Part shown: in pieces, positions 7,145-11,224 of the stretch | How the letters are laid out: each line of letters begins with the position of its first letter | Position numbering within the stretch: the first letter of the stretch is position 1 | Assembly: GCA_004151065.3 (NCBI GenBank) | Contig: NWUY0300059327.1 | Coordinates: 1-11,224 of the forward strand | Direction of reading: 5' to 3' | DNA: 11,224 nucleotides | Origin: Larix sibirica | Lineage: Eukaryota > Streptophyta > Pinopsida > Pinales > Pinaceae | Notes under the pieces: model-generated | Told to the model about the DNA's origin: nothing | The model's input: only the letters and a program-made list of their open reading frames with translations | The model's database searches: none | Translations under genes and position numbers: made by a program

Positions 7145-7729
7145 GTTTGTTTTTGATTGATTTATTATGGAAATTTAACAGAGGAAAATAATCCATGGAA
7201 ACCTAATTAATTAAATGTATTTTCTGAATTATGCATGAATTCTATATGATTTCATTCGTATATGACCAGTAAATCCATGCACATAAACATTTTCATTAAT
7301 AGTGAATTAAGAAAAAACATAACATAAAATATAAACCATTGCAATCATATGCAATTGGAGACTTATATTCCAAAGTCCTCTAGTTGGCTGTGGATGAAGG
7401 ACAGTCCTCCCAGCCTTAGGCACTCTGTCACACATGTTATTTCTATGAAAGAGGCCACCCTCGAGCTTGGGCTATCAATCCACAAGGGGGGAATATTTAC
7501 CAGGCCTTTTAGTCAATTCAAATACTCATGAAACCCTCTAGTCTATAAATCCCCTCCAAATTTGTTCCAAACCACTAGCACTCCTCCCCTTTAACTTGCA
7601 CAACACAAGGAATGGGGTCCCCTTCTCTACTCAGCCCCTCAGGTAATTCCCAATTCTCTCATAGTGCTCTAGCATAGGTCATCTAGGGAATATCTATGCT
7701 TAGAATCTAGGGACAACAGTTGTAGGCCA

Positions 7730-7750
7730 GGTTCCTCTCACAAAGGAACC
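7730..7750. repeat. 7-bp hairpin in LTR
   Basis: GGTTCCT (7730-7736) pairs with AGGAACC (7744-7750) around a 7-base loop. It is the likely counterpart of the 156-172 hairpin in the other LTR, with a different sequence but the same stem length. Such structures in LTR R/U5 regions can sit near the RNA end; that is inference. Confidence 0.5.
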
Positions 7751-7956
7751 ACAACCCCTAGCATCAATTTCCTAGGGTGATTGGCATGAACAGGTTTGGT
7801 AACTTGGTTTTTTCTCTCTCATGTACCAATGTCCATGATGGTGGAAATTATGGATATAATGATACTCTTAATTGAATTCCCAACCTTTTGTATGCATGTT
7901 GAGAATTGGCCATGTGGCACTCATGAGGATCCCACTTTACCCCTCTAATCCCAACT

Positions 7957-7990
7957 TAATATAATTAATAAATAAATATTAATTAACACA
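7957..7990 (-). promoter_or_regulatory. AT-rich block, possible U3 promoter region of the LTR
   Basis: A run of almost only A and T (ATAATTAATAAATAAATATTAATTAA on the plus strand, cut here by the GC-containing flanks) lies about 320-350 bases inside the LTR from its minus-strand 5' edge. That is a plausible distance for a U3 TATA element, but no single consensus TATAAA on the minus strand stands out. Confidence 0.25.
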
Positions 7991-8307
7991 CTTTCATAAA
8001 TATGGATTTTCGGACCTTAGTATTAAATCACTCTCTAAGGTTTTGAATAAGGATGATGACTTAGATTAATAAGTCAATAGGGTCATCTCCCCCTCAGACC
8101 CCCTTTTCACTTCTCTTTCTTGTGGAATCATATCCCCCCAACCTTTTCTTCATCCTTGTTCATTTGCAGTCATCAAGGATTTTATATTAAATATTGAAAG
8201 TGTGTAATCACAATACATTCAGTCATCATAGACCATTTATATCCAATTTATGTCCTTTGCATCATTACATACATAATTACATCATGGGGTCAAAATGGGG
8301 TATTACA

Positions 8308-8321
8308 TTCCCCTCCCCCTT
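8308..8321 (-). other. Polypurine tract (minus strand)
   Basis: The minus strand reads AAGGGGGAGGGGAA immediately before the LTR start TGTAATACCCC. It is an uninterrupted 14-base purine run abutting the LTR, the standard plus-strand primer of LTR retrotransposons. It shows that 8322 onward is the 3' internal part of a minus-strand element and that 7148-8307 is that element's 3' LTR. Confidence 0.8.
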
Positions 8322-8949
8322 AATTTATGCACAATCCTCGGTGCATCATCAACAATATATATATGTACAATGATCAGACTTATCAATGTCTTTGAACATG
8401 TATAATATGCCTACATATGGCCTCCTTTATCTCCTGTGTTGCTTTTCCAACTGCATTTTCCACAAAATTCTTGTTCCTTGCAATTCGGCATAGCTATTGG
8501 CTATCTCGTACACAATCCATCAACATTGATTATTCCCTATCCTAGTTGTATTTCCAGGCTTGGAACATCAACATGTACCCATTTCAATCATGAAGAGGAA
8601 AATATGCATGTTATATCTATTCTCATGTAACAATTCTTATGTCCATAGGAATTTTCAATATCACCAGGAAAACATGTATATTCATATCAACACTAAGTAT
8701 GATATTTTATTCCAATACTTATCTGTATAAATATTTCTTTGCCTTCACACGGCTTCCACAGGAAATAATTTAGCTCATTTCTCTTCTTGAAACAACCTTC
8801 TTAATTCGATTAGAACTCGTTACATGAATCTCTAATAGCAGATCCATTCAATTTGCCTCTTCATTATCTATGATTTTCTTAACCTCACGTATCTTCCTTT
8901 ATCGAAGCTTCTAGTGTTGTCTTGAGCCGCCCTCAAGCCCCATTGACTA

Positions 8950-9183
8950 TGCAACAATATTTTCCTTAATTTGATTTGCCTTGGCATTTTGTCCACATTG
9001 CCTTGCTAATTCATTTACCTTGACAAATTCTATCCAAGACCAACTTGGCCATTCCCGATTCCAATTCATAATAATACCAACTTCCCTTATTGTTTCCTTC
9101 CCTTGGTCAGTCTTGCCCAAAAAAATTAAGTCTACCTTAACTTCCCAAAACTTCAGAGTGCTACAATGAGTTCCATTCCAACT
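8950..9183 (-). pseudogene. Unidentified 78-codon open stretch, minus strand
   Basis: Open between a TGA at 9184-9186 and a TAG at 8947-8949, with no necessary start codon; an internal ATG lies near 9075. The product is charged and tryptophan-rich (K-V-D-L-I-F-L-G-K-T, then W-P-S-W-S-W-I-E-F-V-K-V-N-E-L-A-R-Q-C-G). The composition is more protein-like than the plus-strand frames over the same bases. It lies in the 3' part of the minus-strand element, about 0.65 kb from the polypurine tract. I do not recognise the family. Confidence 0.25.
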
Positions 9184-9564
9184 TCACATGGGATCTTTTC
9201 AAATTCCCTTCTTTTTGCAAGCCATACCAAGGTCAAATACACTTTTTTCTTGTATGGCCTCTTCATAATTCCATTTTGGAAGTCATTGGACTATCTTATG
9301 TCCTTCCTTGATTTGTTGTTTGATCCTTCTTTCTTTTTCCATCAAACTCTTCACTACAATTATGAACCACATATTAAACCCACACTCATTGTAATGCCTT
9401 ATTATCTAATCAACAAATTCTACATGAGTGGAATTTTATCACTTTTCTCCATTCTTTACACATAAGTTGTTGGTCCATACCCTAAAAATATTTCAAGCAT
9501 GCATACACTTGTCCACATGGATAATCCACCCATCTCTTGTATGAGCTGCAATTTTCTTTACCTA

Positions 9565-9607
9565 TTGGTATGTTCCATGTTCTTTATTTGTTGATATGTT
9601 CCATGTT
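9565..9607. repeat. 17-bp direct repeat, one mismatch
   Basis: TTGGTATGTTCCATGTT (9565-9581) and TTGATATGTTCCATGTT (9591-9607) start 26 bases apart and differ at one position. This is a local tandem duplication in the internal region of the element; no function is apparent. Confidence 0.6.
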
Positions 9608-11032
9608 GCATTTAGCTATCATTGTTGTTTGGTTGTACACAATAACCAACTATAATGGTCACGAATCCCATTTATTTTCTCTACATGTTGGTATCTTCAA
9701 TACCTTTTCAATTATTCTATCATGGTTAGACATGACTATCCTTATTCATCAATAATATTACCATATTACCAAGCACTCAACCATACTTGGTTTAATCTTG
9801 CACTTTTGTAGTAAAGTAACAATTTTTACCTTGCTTGTTTTCCCAACTGTGCATTTTTTCATTGTGAGAGAACCATCATAGTATTCATACTATTATCCTT
9901 AGCCAATTTCACCTCTAGTACACTTCTATATCACCATCCAACTTTTTCTCAAATTTTAGGTTGCGTTGGAGGTTATCCAAATTGATAACTTTCTTTCCAA
10001 ATCTATCACATAGGCTCTATTATGCTTGCTTTTTGAAAAAACTAGAAACATATTTTAAAAACTAGATTTATTTGTTATATTCTATTATGTATTACGTTTC
10101 AAACGACCATACTTGGGCTTAATTCTAGGTTATGGGATAAAAGTTACAGTTCCCCAAAGTTAGCACTTTTTCCCATTTTTGCATTGTTCCTGTAGTTGCT
10201 CTAAATCTTAGAGACCAACTTTATAGACTTGTAGAAGAAAAATTGGTAATATTTACGAAATATTTTGTATCAGGCGCCAATATCCCCTATGATTTTGAGT
10301 ACTCATCCACTTCAAAAACCATGATATGATGTTCCAGACATTTTCTACAAAATTATGGAATTTTCAATTTTTAATTTTTGCACTTCTTCTAGATATAGAA
10401 TTTTTAGTGAAAATGGATATCCCACAAACATAGCAAAAATGGAAAAACTTCATCTCAACAAAGTTGTTCGTCTCATTGAGAAGGTAAAATGTTGTGTTAA
10501 TGAATTTTTCTGGTTTCGACATCTTGGGCCACTTTTACCTCCTCCAAGTTTTCCAAAATCACCAAAATATTATCCCAAATATTTGATTTTTGCCTATTTA
10601 TGTACATCACCTTCACACACATTGTGATTTTACCAAAATATTCATGGTTTATTTCTTTGCTTGGTCATGACCAAATTATAAAAATATTATCCCCAACAGG
10701 TCCCTTGTCAATCAACTGCATACGGGACTTCAAAGTCACTTATTTCTCATTTCAGGAAAATTGGACCTCAACAAGTCCATACCTCTATGGCATTTTTGTA
10801 GTCCTCCTCCAATGGACAAATATTGAAAATTTCATCGAATTTTGACTTCATATGCTTTTAGTATGTCCAAAACACATTTTTTGGCTCCTTTTTTTAATAC
10901 TTGTCATCTATTGATGTGGCATGACACATGGGTGGGTGATATGGATCTATACCCCACGTGGCATCCCCTAGTGTTATCATATCATATTTCCTTCCACCAG
11001 GTCATCCATGTCATCGTGACCATTTTAAAACA

Positions 11033-11033
11033 N
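11033..11033. other. Ambiguous base (N)
   Basis: A single undetermined base in the sequence. It affects open frames crossing it on both strands, none of which appears to be a gene. Confidence 0.99.
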
Positions 11034-11224
11034 TTTGTTGGGCACACATAAATATTTTTCAAAATTCGAAATTGCATAAATATGTAAATCTTTAATTTTG
11101 CAATAGGTGACCAACCCAATTGTGCTTGGCGTTTCCCCCAAATTGGAAATTTTCCATTAGTTGACAAAACTAGTAATTTTTCGCATTGGGTCAAATTCTT
11201 GCCCAATTTTTTTTCATTCACAAA

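Larger units (their letters stand above)
7148..8307 (-). repeat. Complete LTR, about 1.16 kb, minus strand
   Basis: On the minus strand it starts TGTAATACCCC at 8307 and ends AAAACA at 7148, giving the usual TG...CA ends with 3-bp TGT/ACA inversion. A primer-binding site follows its 3' end (7132-7144) and a polypurine tract precedes its 5' end (8308-8321), which fixes both edges and the orientation. The first 210 bases (8307-8098) are related to the LTR end at 312-520. Inside are an AT-rich block (7957-7990) that could hold the U3 TATA region and a 7-bp hairpin (7730-7750). Open frames within it, such as 7349-7531 on the plus strand, are chance. It is flanked by both element ends, so it probably is shared by two internal regions. 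Confidence 0.7.
8322..11224 (-). mobile_element. Degenerate 3' internal region of a minus-strand LTR retrotransposon
   Basis: Assigned by the polypurine tract and LTR at its left end and by the marked T/C-richness of the plus strand (A/G-rich on the element's own strand). No protein family could be recognised. On the minus strand the best open stretch is 8950-9183 (78 codons), and a charged broken stretch lies at about 9190-9350 (for example K-E-R-R-I-K-Q-Q-I-K-E-G). These might be remnants of a pol tail or an extra ORF. Plus-strand open frames here (such as 9166-9465 and 10355-10627) are hydrophobic shadows of T-rich DNA. The right end of the element is beyond the window, and other nested insertions inside the interval cannot be excluded. 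Confidence 0.5.

Noticed and set aside
9166-9755. Plus-strand hydrophobic open frames as membrane proteins
   Set aside because: T-rich DNA on the plus strand yields hydrophobic frames by chance, and the sequence is the antisense of a purine-rich retrotransposon interior.
10266-10278. TGTATCAGGCGCC as a plus-strand primer-binding site
   Set aside because: Only a 7-base core matches, no LTR end lies beside it, and the surrounding element runs on the minus strand.
10914-10960. ATGTG/CACAT inverted repeat and CACGTG box as a regulatory site
   Set aside because: Short motifs of this kind are expected by chance and no promoter or gene is beside them.
10982-11221. 79-codon minus-strand open frame at the right edge
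   Set aside because: It crosses the ambiguous base at 11033, shows no motif and lies in degenerate repeat sequence.
1-11224. tRNA, rRNA, CRISPR array or an intact novel defence system
   Set aside because: No cloverleaf-like or rRNA core sequence and no regularly spaced identical repeats were seen; the only regular spacing is the diverged 115-bp array, and no intact genes are present.

Overview
The window looks like intergenic DNA from a large, repeat-rich seed-plant genome, possibly a gymnosperm (an inference from the style of the repeats; no species is claimed). It is AT-rich and has no intact host gene, rRNA, tRNA or CRISPR array. Almost every recognisable piece is a decayed reverse-transcribing element, and all reading frames are broken.

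Layout. Positions 1-520: part of an LTR on the minus strand. Its outer end (520) lies directly against viral sequence. Positions 521-2538, plus strand: remnant of an endogenous pararetrovirus (family Caulimoviridae) polymerase region, in the order aspartic protease, reverse transcriptase, RNase H. It is cut by many stops and frame changes. Positions 2539-4552: no recognised gene. This stretch includes an open run of unknown origin (2667-3026), an acidic/proline-rich scrap, and a TATA element with surroundings like a caulimovirid pregenomic-RNA promoter (about 3560-3660). A possible leader with inverted repeats follows. Positions 4553-5019, plus strand: the C-terminal end of a Ty3/gypsy integrase with its GPY motif. 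Positions 5020-7080: purine-rich non-coding sequence that contains a diverged tandem array with a period near 115 bp (about 5425-6140). Positions 7020-8321: leader, tRNA-Met-type primer-binding site, a complete LTR (7148-8307) and a polypurine tract, all on the minus strand. Positions 8322-11224: degenerate internal part of a minus-strand LTR element.

The main points are the fossil pararetrovirus with a possible promoter still visible; the LTR with a primer-binding site on one side and a polypurine tract on the other, which implies two internal regions sharing one LTR; and the unusual tandem array. These parts do not work together as a pathway. They record successive insertions and decay.
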